From Micromonospora inyonensis (lineage in GTDB: Bacteria; Actinomycetota; Actinomycetes; Mycobacteriales; Micromonosporaceae): a stretch of 64,000 bases of DNA. The notes under the pieces were generated by a model. That model was given only the letters and a program-made list of their open reading frames with translations. It did no database searches and was not told the DNA's origin. A program made the translations under genes and the position numbers. The DNA lies in assembly GCF_900091415.1 (NCBI RefSeq), contig NZ_FMHU01000002.1:992001-1056000 (forward strand), written 5' to 3'. The stretch's first letter is position 1. Each line of letters starts with the position of its first letter. This document shows positions 27,188-36,783 of this stretch, in pieces.

Positions 27188-27586
27188 ATGACCACGTCCA
27201 AGCGACCCGTCCGTGGCGCTCCCCGACCGCCCGACCACCCGATACAGGCCCAGCCCGCGGCTGGCGTGAAGACCAGCGCGGCGGCGACGTTCGCCCTGGT
27301 GTTCGGCGTTTCCGCGCTGATCAGCGTGCTGACCGCGATCCTGGCGACGGTCGGTCTGGTGCTCGGCATCATCGGCATCGTCCTCGGTGTGGTCGGGTTG
27401 CGGATGGCCACGCGACCCGGAGTGACCGGACGCGGGGTCGCGATCGGCGGCCTGGTGTTGAGCATCCTGGCCGTGCTGCTCGCCCTGGCCCTGGCCGCCG
27501 GCATCAGCACCTTCCTCAACAACGAGAACGCGGTCGACCGCCTCGAACGGCGGGTCACCGACCTGCGGGACGATCTGCCCCGCTGA
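27188..27586 (+). CDS. DUF4190 membrane protein
   Basis: Small membrane protein, 132 residues. After a 35-residue basic, proline-rich cytoplasmic stretch come two long hydrophobic segments (FALVFGVSALISVLTAILAT continuing into VGLVLGIIGIVLGVVGLRMA, and VAIGGLVLSILAVLLALALA) separated by a short loop. A charged C-terminal tail ends in DRLERRVTDLRDDLPR. ATG with AGGAAAGGA upstream. Function of the family unknown. Confidence 0.8.
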   Translation: MTTSKRPVRGAPRPPDHPIQAQPAAGVKTSAAATFALVFGVSALISVLTAILATVGLVLGIIGIVLGVVGLRMATRPGVTGRGVAIGGLVLSILAVLLALALAAGISTFLNNENAVDRLERRVTDLRDDLPR

Positions 27587-27595
27587 GTCGACGTC

Positions 27596-27624
27596 GCCGG
27601 GGCGTGGCGGCACCCACGCCCGGC
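27596..27624 (+). terminator. Hairpin after the DUF4190 gene
   Basis: GCCGGGGCGTGG (27596-27607) pairs with CCACGCCCGGC (27614-27624) with one bulged G, starting about 10 bases after the stop codon. Confidence 0.55.
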
Positions 27625-27697
27625 GGGACGTCCCGGTACGCCCGCCCGACGACCGGCACTGTGGTCCGGCTGTCGGGCGCGGGATAGGTTGCCTCCT

Positions 27698-29017
27698 GTG
27701 ACCGCTCCCCGTCCGACGCCGCCGATCGGGGCCCGGCCCCCGGTCGACCCCGACGCCGAGCCGTCCAGTCGTCCCGGCCTGCCGGTCTGGCCCCTGTACC
27801 TGATGTTCGGGCTGGCGCTGGTCTGGTGGCTGCTCGGCGGGCTCTACCTGCTCTGGGCGCCGTTGGCGGTGGTGCTGGCGGCGGTCCTGCTGGTCCACGG
27901 CCGGGTACGCCTGCCCACCGGGTCCGCGCTCTGGATGCTGCTGGTGGCGCTGATCGCGCTCAGTTTCCTCCGGCTCGGCGGCAACGGGCTGGTCGGTTAC
28001 GTGCTGCGGTTCGGGTTCGTGGTGGCGGCGTTCGTGGTCTACCTCTACGTCTACAACGCCGCCCGGAACGGGGTGTCGTGGCAGGCGTTGTTCCATCCGC
28101 TCTGCCTGTTCTGGCTGACGGTGGTGGCTCTGGGCTGGCTCGCGGTGATCGCGCCTAAACTCTCCCTGACCACCCCGGTCGAGATGTTGCTGCCCCGCAG
28201 CATCTCGGCGGAGCGGATGGTGCAGGCGTTGACCCACCTCAAGGCCACCGAGCACAACCCGTTGAGTCGTAACCCGTACTACCGGACGGCGGCGCCGTAC
28301 CCGTACACCAACAACTGGGGCACCGGTTTCGCGGTGATGGTGCCGTGTGTGCTGGCGTACATCACGTCCTTCCGGCGGGGGCTGATGCGGACCGCGCTGA
28401 TGGTGTCGCTGCCGTTGGCGCTGGTGCCGGCCTTCCTCACCCTGAACCGGGGCATGTTCGTCGGGGTCGGCATCGGGCTGTGCTACGTCGGCGTGCGCGC
28501 GTTGCTCCGTGGCGACGTGCGCATCATCGCCTCCATCGCGGGGGTGGCGGTCCTGGCCGTCCTGGTGACGTTCTTCGTGCCGGTCGGCGACCTGATCAGC
28601 AACCGGGTGGAGAACACCGACTCGACCACCGACAGGTTGGACATCTACCGCCGCACGCTCGTCGCCGTCGCGGAGTCACCGCTGCTGGGGTACGGCGCCC
28701 CGCAGTTCGTGGACACCATCAAGGTGGCGGAGCCACTCGGTACGCAGGGCCAGATCTGGCTGATCATGTACAGCCACGGCATTCCCGCGCTCCTGGCGCT
28801 GGTGCTGTTCTTCCTCGTCGTGGCGCGGCGGCTGGCCACCGCCGTCTCGCCGGGGGGTGTCTGGCTCAGTGCGGTGCCCGTGGTGGCGTTGGGGGTGACC
28901 CCGTTCTACGGCTACACCGACATCAACCTGTCGGTGATGTTCTTCGCGATCGGTCTGGCGATGGCGGCCGTCGACGGTCCGGTCAACCGGCCCAGGCTCT
29001 GGTCGACGCGGACCTGA
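27698..29017 (+). CDS. O-antigen ligase / Wzy-like polytopic membrane protein
   Basis: Ten or more membrane segments over 439 residues and the Wzy_C-type signature region: a large extracytoplasmic loop (residues about 160-220, NPLSRNPYYRTAAPYPYTNN) and RLDIYRRTLVAVAESPLLGYGAPQF, which matches the ligase/polymerase motif. Likely joins or polymerises surface glycans on the outer face of the membrane. GTG 27698 is preferred because TAGGTT (27685-27690) lies seven bases before it, giving a leaderless start; TTG 27689 is also in frame. No other glycan genes are adjacent. Confidence 0.75.
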   Translation: MTAPRPTPPIGARPPVDPDAEPSSRPGLPVWPLYLMFGLALVWWLLGGLYLLWAPLAVVLAAVLLVHGRVRLPTGSALWMLLVALIALSFLRLGGNGLVGYVLRFGFVVAAFVVYLYVYNAARNGVSWQALFHPLCLFWLTVVALGWLAVIAPKLSLTTPVEMLLPRSISAERMVQALTHLKATEHNPLSRNPYYRTAAPYPYTNNWGTGFAVMVPCVLAYITSFRRGLMRTALMVSLPLALVPAFLTLNRGMFVGVGIGLCYVGVRALLRGDVRIIASIAGVAVLAVLVTFFVPVGDLISNRVENTDSTTDRLDIYRRTLVAVAESPLLGYGAPQFVDTIKVAEPLGTQGQIWLIMYSHGIPALLALVLFFLVVARRLATAVSPGGVWLSAVPVVALGVTPFYGYTDINLSVMFFAIGLAMAAVDGPVNRPRLWSTRT

Positions 29018-29045
29018 GCGGGCGGGGTGGCCGCGGGCGTCCCCT

Positions 29046-29085
29046 GATCGCGCTCCGCCGGCACCCGGGCTGGCGGAGCGCGATC
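29046..29085 (+). terminator. Terminator after the ligase-like gene
   Basis: GATCGCGCTCCGCC (29046-29059) and GGCGGAGCGCGATC (29072-29085) form a perfect 14-bp stem with a 12-base loop, 29 bases after the stop codon. Confidence 0.75.
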
Positions 29086-29226
29086 CCCCGTTCAGGTTTG
29101 CCGACGTGCGGTTGGTGGGTGACGTTCACCGACGTCGATGCAGAAAGCATCGCGCCGGAGGTGCCGGCCGACTGCCGCGCGGGGCGGAACGTGCGCAAGA
29201 CTTGAGCACAATTCCATCGATGAAGG

Positions 29227-29745
29227 TCAAGGCCGGAGGTGCGTTCCGAGGGGTCGGTACATCACCAGCAGGTCCACGTAACGGCCGTCGGGGAGGTGGT
29301 AGCCCTCCGGCACCCGGCCGACCACCTCGAAACCGAGCGACCGCCACAGCCCGACCGCCCGGGTGTTGGTGGAGACCACCGCGTTGAACTGCATCCCCCG
29401 GTAGCCGTCGGCGCGGGCCAGGTCGAGCACGTGCGCGCCGAGGGCGCGGCCGACCCCCCGACCGGCGGCGGCCGGGTCGACCATGAAGCTGGCATTGGCC
29501 ACGTGCGCCCCCGGCCCGGCCTGGTTCGGCAGGAGCTTCGCCGAGCCGAGCACCGTGCCGTCCTGGCCGACCGCGACGACCGTCCGGCCGGGTGGCGGCG
29601 GCATCCACATCTGCCGGGCCTGCTCCTCGGTCACGTCCCGGGGCCAGGTGAAGGTGTCCCCGGCCGCGACGATCTCCCGCAGGAAGGGCCAGATCCCCGG
29701 CCAGTCCCCGGTGTCGGCGTCCCTGATCAGCATGGCGACGAGCAT
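29227..29745 (-). CDS. GNAT-family N-acetyltransferase
   Basis: Acetyl-CoA-dependent acetyltransferase, 172 residues. The acetyl-CoA loop is VDPAAAGRGVGRALGAHVLD (Q/RxxGxG/A form). The N-terminal strand-helix MLIRDADTGDWPGIWPF and the late block VVSTNTRAVGLWRSLGFEVV are typical of phosphinothricin acetyltransferase-like members. A second ATG at 29733 is equally possible as start. Substrate unknown. It is divergent from wrbA. Confidence 0.85.
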   Translation of the reverse strand: MLVAMLIRDADTGDWPGIWPFLREIVAAGDTFTWPRDVTEEQARQMWMPPPPGRTVVAVGQDGTVLGSAKLLPNQAGPGAHVANASFMVDPAAAGRGVGRALGAHVLDLARADGYRGMQFNAVVSTNTRAVGLWRSLGFEVVGRVPEGYHLPDGRYVDLLVMYRPLGTHLRP

Positions 29746-29833
29746 GCCAGCCCCACCCGGGGACCCGCACGGCGTTTTGTGCCGGGACCACCGGGTAGTC
29801 GCCCGCGCCGATCAGCAGAAGGAGGGGCCCCTG

Positions 29834-30451
29834 ATGGACGGCCGGATCAAGGCAGCGGTGATCTACTACAGCGCGACGGGCGTCACGTACCAGATGGCGC
29901 AGGCGGCGTGCGAGGCTGCCGGTGAGGCCGGTGCCGAGGTGCGGCTGCGGAAGGTGCGTGAGCTGGCGCCCGAGGAGGCGATCCGGTCGAACTCCGGCTG
30001 GCACGCCCACCACCTGGAGACCCAGGACGTGCCCGAGGTCCAGCTCGACGACCTCTCCTGGGCCGACGTCCTGATCTTCGGCTCGCCCACCCGGTACGGC
30101 ATGGTCGCCGCACAGCTCAAGCAGTTCATCGACAGCAGCGGCCCGCTCTGGGCGCAGGGCGCGCTGGCCGACAAGGTCTACACCGGGTTCTGCTCCACCG
30201 CGACCGCGCACGGGGGCCAGGAGGCCACGCTGCTGTCGCTGTACACCGTTTTCTACCACTGGGGTGGGATCGTGGTCACCCCCGGCTACACCGATCCCAG
30301 CCAGTTCGTCGCCGGGAACCCCTACGGCGCTTCGCACACCAGCAACAACGGCGAGACCGCCCCGGACGACGTCGCGCTGACCGCGACGGCGCTCACCGCG
30401 AAGCGGGCGGTGCAGGTGGCTGCCCGGCTGCGCCAGGGCACGGCGGGATGA
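29834..30451 (+). CDS. wrbA: NAD(P)H:quinone oxidoreductase, WrbA type
   Basis: FMN-dependent two-electron quinone reductase of the flavodoxin fold, 205 residues. The FMN phosphate loop is YYSATGVTYQMAQAA, the second loop is GSPTRYGMVAAQLKQFID, and STATAHGGQEATLLSL is the conserved third block. ATG preceded by GGAGGGG. Ends convergently with the anthranilate synthase gene, with a terminator between. Confidence 0.9.
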   Translation: MDGRIKAAVIYYSATGVTYQMAQAACEAAGEAGAEVRLRKVRELAPEEAIRSNSGWHAHHLETQDVPEVQLDDLSWADVLIFGSPTRYGMVAAQLKQFIDSSGPLWAQGALADKVYTGFCSTATAHGGQEATLLSLYTVFYHWGGIVVTPGYTDPSQFVAGNPYGASHTSNNGETAPDDVALTATALTAKRAVQVAARLRQGTAG

Positions 30452-30456
30452 CCGGT

Positions 30457-30504
30457 GACCGGTGGCCCGGACGGGGGCTCTCGACCCGTCCGGAACCACC
30501 GGTC
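30457..30504. terminator. Bidirectional terminator
   Basis: Two stacked stems: GACCGGTGG (30457-30465) with CCACCGGTC (30496-30504) and CCGGACGGG (30467-30475) with CCCGTCCGG (30485-30493), separated by a small internal loop. Lies between convergent wrbA and the anthranilate synthase gene. Confidence 0.75.
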
Positions 30505-30514
30505 GGGTCCTGCC

Positions 30515-32410
30515 CTACCCCCGTCGCGGCGAAGTATGCGCCGGTGCCGGCAGCAGGTGCCCGAGCAGGTCGGCCAGCACCGTCAGGCCGTCGGTGCTGA
30601 GGACCGACTCCGGGTGGAACTGCACCCCGGCCAGACCCGGGCCGCGCACCGCGTGCACGGCACCGTCCGCCCGGTCCCGGGCCACCTCCACCGGCCCGTA
30701 CGCGGTGTCCAGCCGGTCGGTGTCGGCCAGCGCGGTGAACGTGGAGTAGAACCCGACCCGCGCGACCGTGCCGAACAGCCCCACCTCCCGCTGGAACCCC
30801 TGGTAGGGGGCTTCGCGGCGGTGCAGCCGGAGCCCGAGCAGGCCGCAGAGGAGCTGGTGGCCGAGACAGACCGCCAGGGTCGGGCGGCCGGCGTCCAGCA
30901 GGGTGCCCAGGGTGGCCCGCAGCGCCACCATCTTGTCGCCGTCGGCGCGCGGGTCACCGGGGCCGGGCCCCACCACCACGAGGTCGTGGCCGTCGACCGG
31001 GCCGGGTCGGTGCCAGGGACGCAGCTCGACGGCGAGGCCGAGCGCGGCGAGCTGGTGGGCGAGCATGCCGGTGAAGGTGTCCTCACCGTCGACGATCAAC
31101 GCCCGGTGGCGGGGCGGGGTCGCCGCCGGGGCGCGCTGGTCGAGCCAGAAGCGGGCCAGCCGGCCGTTGCGGGCGGCCAGCGTGGCGCGGACGTCGGGGT
31201 CGTCGGCGAGACGGGCCACCGGCTCCGGGCCGGGCGTCGGGGCGTCCGGGCGCAGGCCGAGCGCGGCGAGCACCCCGGCGGCCTTGGCGTGCGTCTCGGC
31301 CACCTCACCCGCGGCGGTGGAGTGGCGCACCAGCGTGGCCCCGACCGGCACCCGCAGCTCGCCGTCACGGGTGAACTCGGCGGTGCGGATGAGGATCGGC
31401 GCGTCCAGTGTCTGCCGCCCCTCGGCGTCCCGGCCGAGCAGCGCGAGCACGCCGGCGTAGTAGCGCCGGCCGGTGCGTTCGTGCCGGGCGATGACCCGGC
31501 AGGCGTTCTCGATCGGACTGCCGGTGACGGTCGGCGCGAACATCGTCTCCCGCAGCACCTCCCGGACGTCCCGGGTGCCCCGGCCGGCGAGCAGGTACTC
31601 GGTGTGCGCGAGGTGGGCCATCTCCTTCAGGTACGGCCCGACCACCTGGCCGCCCCGTTCCGCCACGGTGGCCATCATCTTCAGTTCCTCGTCGAGCACC
31701 ATGTACAGCTCCTCGACCTCCTTGTCGTCGGCGAGGAACCGCAGCAGCGCGTCCCGGTCGGCGACCCCGCCGGAGTACCGGAAGGTGCCGCTGATCGGGT
31801 TCATCATCACCAGCCCGTCGTCGACGCTGACGTGCCGTTCCGGGGTGGCGCCCACCAGGATCCGGGTGCCGGTGTGCACCAGGAAGGTCCAGTACGCGCC
31901 CCGTTCGGCGACCAGCAGCCGGCGCAGTGCGGCCAGGGCCGCCACCAGGGGCGGCCCCTGCACCCGGGCCCGCAGGGTGCGGTGGACGACGAAGTTCGCC
32001 CCCTCGCCGTGCCCGATCTCGTCGCGAAGCACCCGGTCGACGATCGCGGCGTACTCGTCGTCGTCGAGGTCGAACGCCGCCCCGGAGGTGACCACCGGAG
32101 TGTCCGGCAGGGTGCGCAGCGCCTCGGTCAGGGTGCTGCGCCCCTTTCCGGTGATCTCCAGACACTCCAGCGGCGTGCCGTCGTCGACGCAGGCGAAACC
32201 CCGTTCGACGATCTGCCGGTACGGGACCAGGGCGAGGGTCCGGGGGCCGGGGCCGTCGTCGGGCAGCGGGATGTCGGCGAGCCGCCCGACCGGGCGTACC
32301 GGCCCGGTGAACAACTCGAGGTGGTCGCCGCCCGCGCGGCGCAGGAGGGCGAACGGGCCGGGATCACCGCCGGCGGCCACGACAGCGGTGAGGGTGGTGA
32401 GATCGGTCAT
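30515..32410 (-). CDS. trpEG: Fused anthranilate synthase (TrpE-TrpG) / ADIC synthase-like protein
   Basis: Chorismate-using enzyme with its glutamine amidotransferase on one chain, 631 residues. Residues 1 to about 410 are the chorismate-binding part (NPISGTFRYSGG, then FAPTVTGSPIENACRVI and the C-terminal GATLVRHST). Residues about 430-625 are a class I amidotransferase with nucleophile Cys515 in VCLGHQ and catalytic His-x-Glu in QFHPESV. NPISGT and the fused layout are shared by PhzE and by Streptomyces trpE(G). The usual N-terminal Trp-feedback motif LLES is not evident. The Trp-rich leader peptide and attenuator hairpin upstream argue for anthranilate made for tryptophan or a tryptophan-derived product. 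Confidence 0.82.
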   Translation of the reverse strand: MTDLTTLTAVVAAGGDPGPFALLRRAGGDHLELFTGPVRPVGRLADIPLPDDGPGPRTLALVPYRQIVERGFACVDDGTPLECLEITGKGRSTLTEALRTLPDTPVVTSGAAFDLDDDEYAAIVDRVLRDEIGHGEGANFVVHRTLRARVQGPPLVAALAALRRLLVAERGAYWTFLVHTGTRILVGATPERHVSVDDGLVMMNPISGTFRYSGGVADRDALLRFLADDKEVEELYMVLDEELKMMATVAERGGQVVGPYLKEMAHLAHTEYLLAGRGTRDVREVLRETMFAPTVTGSPIENACRVIARHERTGRRYYAGVLALLGRDAEGRQTLDAPILIRTAEFTRDGELRVPVGATLVRHSTAAGEVAETHAKAAGVLAALGLRPDAPTPGPEPVARLADDPDVRATLAARNGRLARFWLDQRAPAATPPRHRALIVDGEDTFTGMLAHQLAALGLAVELRPWHRPGPVDGHDLVVVGPGPGDPRADGDKMVALRATLGTLLDAGRPTLAVCLGHQLLCGLLGLRLHRREAPYQGFQREVGLFGTVARVGFYSTFTALADTDRLDTAYGPVEVARDRADGAVHAVRGPGLAGVQFHPESVLSTDGLTVLADLLGHLLPAPAHTSPRRG

Positions 32411-32470
32411 CGGGGTGGGCTCCTCGGGCCGGGGGCCGCCGGTGGGCGTCCGGGGCCGGTGGGAGCACCG

Positions 32471-32493
32471 GTGGCCGCCTCGGGGGCGGCCAC
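32471..32493 (-). terminator. Attenuator hairpin of the trp leader
   Basis: GTGGCCGCC (32471-32479) and GGCGGCCAC (32485-32493) form a perfect nine-bp stem with a five-base loop. The hairpin begins nine bases past the leader-peptide stop and ends about 60 bases before the synthase start. This is where a ribosome-mediated attenuator terminator is expected. Confidence 0.6.
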
Positions 32494-32501
32494 GTGGGAA
32501 G

Positions 32502-32564
32502 TTAGTTACCCGCGCTCGGGGACCGCCAGGTCGGCGGCCACCAGGAGGTCAGGTGCGCGGTCAC
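32502..32564 (-). CDS. trpL: Tryptophan leader peptide (attenuator), 20 aa
   Basis: A 20-residue peptide containing SWWPPTW, three Trp codons within five residues of one another, ending in TAA. It starts at GTG 32564, seven bases after TAGGCT (32572-32577 on the minus strand), so the mRNA is probably leaderless. Low charged tRNA-Trp would stall ribosomes on the Trp codons and prevent the downstream hairpin from terminating. Streptomyces trpE(G) genes are known to be controlled this way. Too short for automated gene calling. Confidence 0.7.
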   Translation of the reverse strand: MTAHLTSWWPPTWRSPSAGN

Positions 32565-32667
32565 GCCCGTCAGCCTACGCGGTGACGGCGTCGCCGGGGA
32601 AGCTCGGGCTTCCCCGGCGGACGTGGTCTGGCGTCGGCGGGCGGCCGGGCGGGTACGGTGACCGGCG

Positions 32668-34062
32668 ATGAACATTCTCGCTCTGGACCTGGGCACCTCG
32701 TCGGTGCGCGGACTCGTGCTCGACGAGCGGACCGTCCCGCTGCCCGGCGCGCTGGCCCGGCGCAAGATGCGGCTCGCGGTCGACGACGACGGCGCGGGCA
32801 CGCTGGACGGCCCCGGCTACCTGGCCTGCCTCGTGGAGTGTCTGGACGAGTTGCAGGCCGCCGGGCACCTTCGCGACGTCAGCATGGTCGCGGTGAGCGC
32901 GCAGTGGCATTCGGTGCTGCCGTTGGACCCCGCCGGTGCGCCGCTCGGGCCGGTGCTGACCTGGCTGGACACCCGCCCGGAGCCACCCGCGGACCGGTCC
33001 GGACCGGCCGACGCCGAGGCGTTCCACCAGCGCACCGGCACCTGGTGGCACCGCTGCTACTGGACGGTGCGCCTGCCGTGGCTACGGGCCCGGGTGCCGG
33101 CGGTCCGGTTCGTCGGGCTGGCCGAGTACGTCCTCGGCGCGCTGCTCGGCGAGGCGCCGATGTCCGTGTCGCAGGCGTCCGGCACGGGCCTGCTCGACCT
33201 GCGCACCCTCGACTGGGACGCCGAGGCGTGCGAGCTGGCCGGCGTGCGGGGCGGGGAACTGCCACCCCTGGCCCCGGCCGGCTGGCGGGGTGGGCTGCTG
33301 CCGGAGTTCGTCCGGCGCTGGCCGGGGCTGACCGGTGCGGCGTGGAGCGCGCCGATCGGTGACGGCGCGGCGTCCAACGTCGGGTCGGGCTGTGTCGACC
33401 CCCGCCGGGCCGCGGTCACGGTCGGGACGTCCGCGGCGGTGCGACTGATCCAGCCGGCTCCGGCCGGTGTACCGCTGCCGCCCCTGCCCGGCGGCCTGTG
33501 GCGCTACCGGGTCGACCACGAGCACGTGGTCACCGGTGCCGCGTACTCCTCCGGTGGCAACCTGTTCGCCTGGGCGAACCGGGAGCTGCGGCTGCCGTCG
33601 GGCGCGGAGCTGGACGCCGCCCTGGACCGGGTCCCGCCCGACGGCGGCGTGCCGGCCGACCCCCGCTTCGGCGGCGACCGGCCGCCCGGCCTCGCCCCGG
33701 CAGCCTCGGGGAAACTGCACGGCCTGGCTTTCTCGACGACCGCCGTGGAGATCCTGGCCGGGTTGATGGCCGGGGTCTGCTCTCGGGTCGCCGACGACCT
33801 CGCCGCGATCGAGTCCACCGTGGACCAGCCGGTCGAGGTGGTGCTCGGTGGGGGAGCGGTGACCGCGTCGCCCTGGTGGCGGCGGGCTTTCGCCTCCGCG
33901 CTGGCTCCCCGTACGGTCCGGCACGAACCGAACCCGGAGATCGGCGCGACGGGGGCTGCCTTGGTCGCCCTCGGCCGGTTGGCTGATCCGGCCGACCCTA
34001 CGGGCATCGGCCGGACGGATGATCAGCCGTCACCGGGGCCGGCAGGAGGATCACGTCCCTGA
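32668..34062 (+). CDS. FGGY-family carbohydrate kinase (gluconokinase-like)
   Basis: ATP-dependent sugar kinase, 464 residues, two actin-like domains. MNILALDLGTSSVRGLVLD is the N-terminal phosphate loop, SAQWHSVLPLD and LTWLDTRP contact the sugar side, PIGDGAASNVGSGC holds the catalytic Asp, TVGTSAAVR and VLGGGAVTASPWWRRAFA are the ATP-side motifs. Closest in feel to gluconate kinases. Alone and divergent from trpEG; a TACGGT -10-like box precedes its ATG. Confidence 0.82.
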   Translation: MNILALDLGTSSVRGLVLDERTVPLPGALARRKMRLAVDDDGAGTLDGPGYLACLVECLDELQAAGHLRDVSMVAVSAQWHSVLPLDPAGAPLGPVLTWLDTRPEPPADRSGPADAEAFHQRTGTWWHRCYWTVRLPWLRARVPAVRFVGLAEYVLGALLGEAPMSVSQASGTGLLDLRTLDWDAEACELAGVRGGELPPLAPAGWRGGLLPEFVRRWPGLTGAAWSAPIGDGAASNVGSGCVDPRRAAVTVGTSAAVRLIQPAPAGVPLPPLPGGLWRYRVDHEHVVTGAAYSSGGNLFAWANRELRLPSGAELDAALDRVPPDGGVPADPRFGGDRPPGLAPAASGKLHGLAFSTTAVEILAGLMAGVCSRVADDLAAIESTVDQPVEVVLGGGAVTASPWWRRAFASALAPRTVRHEPNPEIGATGAALVALGRLADPADPTGIGRTDDQPSPGPAGGSRP

Positions 34063-34161
34063 GTCTGTCGTCAGGCTGGACCGTTGACAGTAGGTTCTGG
34101 CCTGGTTGGATGGACTCCGCTCCCCGGCTCGCGGCGGACGCGAGGTACGTAGGAGGCGTGT

Positions 34162-36783
34162 GTGGGGACCGGTCCGGACCCGGCGGACAGCGCGGTGTCG
34201 AACCACCGGCGACGCCGACTCGACGTCCGGGTGGTACCACACCGACGTCGGTCCCCGTTCCGTCTGCGGGACTGGCGGATGGGGACCAAACTGACCACTG
34301 TGCTGATCATCCCGTCGGTGGCGTTCCTCGTGCTGGCCGGCGTCCAGAGCCGGGGTCTGGTCGGTCAGGCCGGCGTGCTCAACGGGTTCGCCGAGCAGGT
34401 GACGATCGGTCGGGAGATCACCGACATGGTGCACCAGCTCCAGCAGGAGCGGGACCACTCCGCGGGCGAGCTGGCGGGGACCCGCGTGAACGGCGCGGAG
34501 ACGGTGCGCAGCGACCCGGTGGTTACGCTCAAGCCGTTGCAGACCGCGACGGACGCGGCGATGCAGCGGCTCCGGCGGGCCGCCGAACCGCTTGCGGACT
34601 CCGACGCGGCGTGGCGGGTGACGTACTCGGAGGTCCTGGAGGCGTACGAGCAGGTCGCCTACATCCGATCGGCGATCGCCCCGGGGGTGCTAAGCAGCGA
34701 GACGATCCTGGGCAACTACAACCGGCTCATCGACGAGCTGCTCAACCTCCTGGCCGAGCCCTCGCCGGGTCCGGACGCGCCCGCGCTCAGCGACGCGGTG
34801 CTGCGCTACGTACAGCTCGCCCGGGTCAAGGAGCTGGCCTCCCGGATCCGGGCCCAGCTCTACGTCGCCGGCCGCGCCGGCCGGTACGGGGTGGAGGACC
34901 AGGTCCTCCTGACCGACCTGCGGGCCCAACAGCTCACCGCGTTGGGTGCCTTCCGGGTGGCGGCGACCCCCGACCAGATCCGCCGCTACGACCAGACCTC
35001 ACTGGACCCGGCCTTCGTGTCGGCGACCCGGCTGGAGGAGCAGAGTCTGCCGGTGGGCGGCGCCGATCCGGCCGTCCTGCCGGCCACCCAGTGGTGGGCG
35101 GCCAGCGAGCAGCGCCACGAGCTGCTGCGGCAGGTCGAGGCGGGAGTGCTGGAGGACGCGGTGACCCAGGCCGCCGAGGCGCGCGGGGCGCAGTTGCGGC
35201 AGACCCTGCTGGTGCTCGGTGCGATCGTCGCGGTGCTGCTGGTGGCACTGCTGATCTCGATGCTGATCGGCCGGTCGATCGCCCGGTCCATGCGGTTGCT
35301 ACGCGGCCAGGCGCTGCGGATCGCCCAGCTCGAACTCCCCGAGACGCTGGAACGCCTGCGGACTGTCACCGGTGGGGTACCCGAGATCGAGGTCGCCCCG
35401 GCGGTGGTCCGCTCGCTGGACGAGATCGGTGAGCTGGCCGAGGCGTTCGTCGCGGTGCACCGCAGCGCGGTCAGCGTCGCGATGGAGCAGGCGGCGATGC
35501 GCCGCAACGTCAACGCCATGTTCGTCAACCTGGCCCGGCGCAGTCAGGTGCTGGTCGAGCGGCAGTTGGAGCTGCTGGACGAGTTGGAACGGGAGGAGAG
35601 CGACCCGGACCAGCTGGAGAACCTGTTCAAGCTGGACCACCTGGCCGCCCGGATGCGTCGTAACGACGAGAGCCTGCTGGTGCTCTCCGGCTCGGACTCG
35701 CGCCGCCGCTGGAAACAGCCCGTCGGGTTGGACGCGGTGCTGCTCGCCGCCGGCGCCGAGATCGAGCAGTACCAGCGGGTGCGGCACGAGTCCGTGGCCG
35801 ACCTGTACGTCGTCGGGCACGCGGTGGGGGAGCTGGTGCACCTCCTGGCCGAGCTGCTGGAGAACGCCACCGCGTTCTCCCGGAAGGACACCGTCGTGCG
35901 GGTGAACGCCCGCGCGGTGGCCGACGGCGCGGTCGTCGAGATCGCCGACGAGGGACTGGGCATGAGCCCGTCGGTGCTGGCGCAGACGAACCGGCTGCTG
36001 GCCAGCCCACCGCTGGCCGACGTGGCGGCGTCCGAGCGGATGGGGCTGTTCGTGGTGGGGCACCTGGCCGCCCGCCACGACATCGAGGTGCGGCTCTGCG
36101 ACGGACGGCGGGAAGGGCTGGTCGCCCGCGTGACGCTGCCCGCGGTGCTGTTGGCGCCGGCTCCCGAGCGGGACGTGCACGCCCCGGCGTCGCGGCGGAT
36201 GCTGACCGCCGCGGTGGCCGGCGCGGCGGGCGCGGCCCCGGTGACCCGGCGCACCGGCCGGGGCGCGGGTGCGGCCCTGCGTCCCACCCGCACCGCCGGC
36301 ATCGAGCCGGGGGGCGAGCCCCGCTCGGCCGGGCTTCCGGTCGCCGGACGGCTGCCGGACCCGGCGACCGGGCCACGACCGGTGCCGACGCGGGCCGAGG
36401 ACGTCCTCGCCCCGGCGAACGGTGCGGCGGCGTCGGGAACGAGCAGCTGGTGGTCGCGGAAGGGGCCGCCGGCCGCCACCTCGGGCGTCGGGACGCCGAC
36501 GCAGCCGGCCACTCCGGTGACCGGCGGGGTGAACGCACGCGGCCTGCCGGTGCGGGTGCCGATGGCGCAGCTCGCCGCGGTGACCCGGTCGGCGCAACCG
36601 GCCGCGCCGCCGCCCCGGCACGATCCGGATCCGGAGGCGGTCGGCGGCATGCTGTCCCGGCTCTACCGCGGGGTGCGCCGGGCCGAGGCCGAGGACGACA
36701 CCAGGGAGATCACCATGCCGGACGACACCCGGGAGATTCCCGTGCCGCCGACCGGCGTGCGCAGCGAAGGGGAGCAACATTGA
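34162..36783 (+). CDS. cvnA: Conservon sensor kinase-like protein CvnA
   Basis: Membrane sensor of the actinobacterial conservon type, 873 residues. TM1 about residues 44-61, then a large extracellular helical domain of the nitrate/nitrite-sensing (NIT) type with [19 protein letters not shown]2 about 346-370. A HAMP-like linker follows, then a GHKL ATPase domain with N-box ELLENATAF near residue 564 and DEGLG near 596. No classical phospho-accepting H-box is obvious, as in other CvnA proteins. The last ~200 residues are Ala/Pro/Gly-rich and disordered. GTG with AGGAGG five bases upstream. Stop overlaps the start of cvnB (TGATG). Confidence 0.85.
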   Translation: MGTGPDPADSAVSNHRRRRLDVRVVPHRRRSPFRLRDWRMGTKLTTVLIIPSVAFLVLAGVQSRGLVGQAGVLNGFAEQVTIGREITDMVHQLQQERDHSAGELAGTRVNGAETVRSDPVVTLKPLQTATDAAMQRLRRAAEPLADSDAAWRVTYSEVLEAYEQVAYIRSAIAPGVLSSETILGNYNRLIDELLNLLAEPSPGPDAPALSDAVLRYVQLARVKELASRIRAQLYVAGRAGRYGVEDQVLLTDLRAQQLTALGAFRVAATPDQIRRYDQTSLDPAFVSATRLEEQSLPVGGADPAVLPATQWWAASEQRHELLRQVEAGVLEDAVTQAAEARGAQLRQTLLVLGAIVAVLLVALLISMLIGRSIARSMRLLRGQALRIAQLELPETLERLRTVTGGVPEIEVAPAVVRSLDEIGELAEAFVAVHRSAVSVAMEQAAMRRNVNAMFVNLARRSQVLVERQLELLDELEREESDPDQLENLFKLDHLAARMRRNDESLLVLSGSDSRRRWKQPVGLDAVLLAAGAEIEQYQRVRHESVADLYVVGHAVGELVHLLAELLENATAFSRKDTVVRVNARAVADGAVVEIADEGLGMSPSVLAQTNRLLASPPLADVAASERMGLFVVGHLAARHDIEVRLCDGRREGLVARVTLPAVLLAPAPERDVHAPASRRMLTAAVAGAAGAAPVTRRTGRGAGAALRPTRTAGIEPGGEPRSAGLPVAGRLPDPATGPRPVPTRAEDVLAPANGAAASGTSSWWSRKGPPAATSGVGTPTQPATPVTGGVNARGLPVRVPMAQLAAVTRSAQPAAPPPRHDPDPEAVGGMLSRLYRGVRRAEAEDDTREITMPDDTREIPVPPTGVRSEGEQH

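Noticed and set aside
30515..32410. Phenazine cluster marker (phzE)
   Set aside because: No other phenazine genes are nearby and the leader peptide senses tryptophan; fused TrpE-TrpG is the simpler reading.
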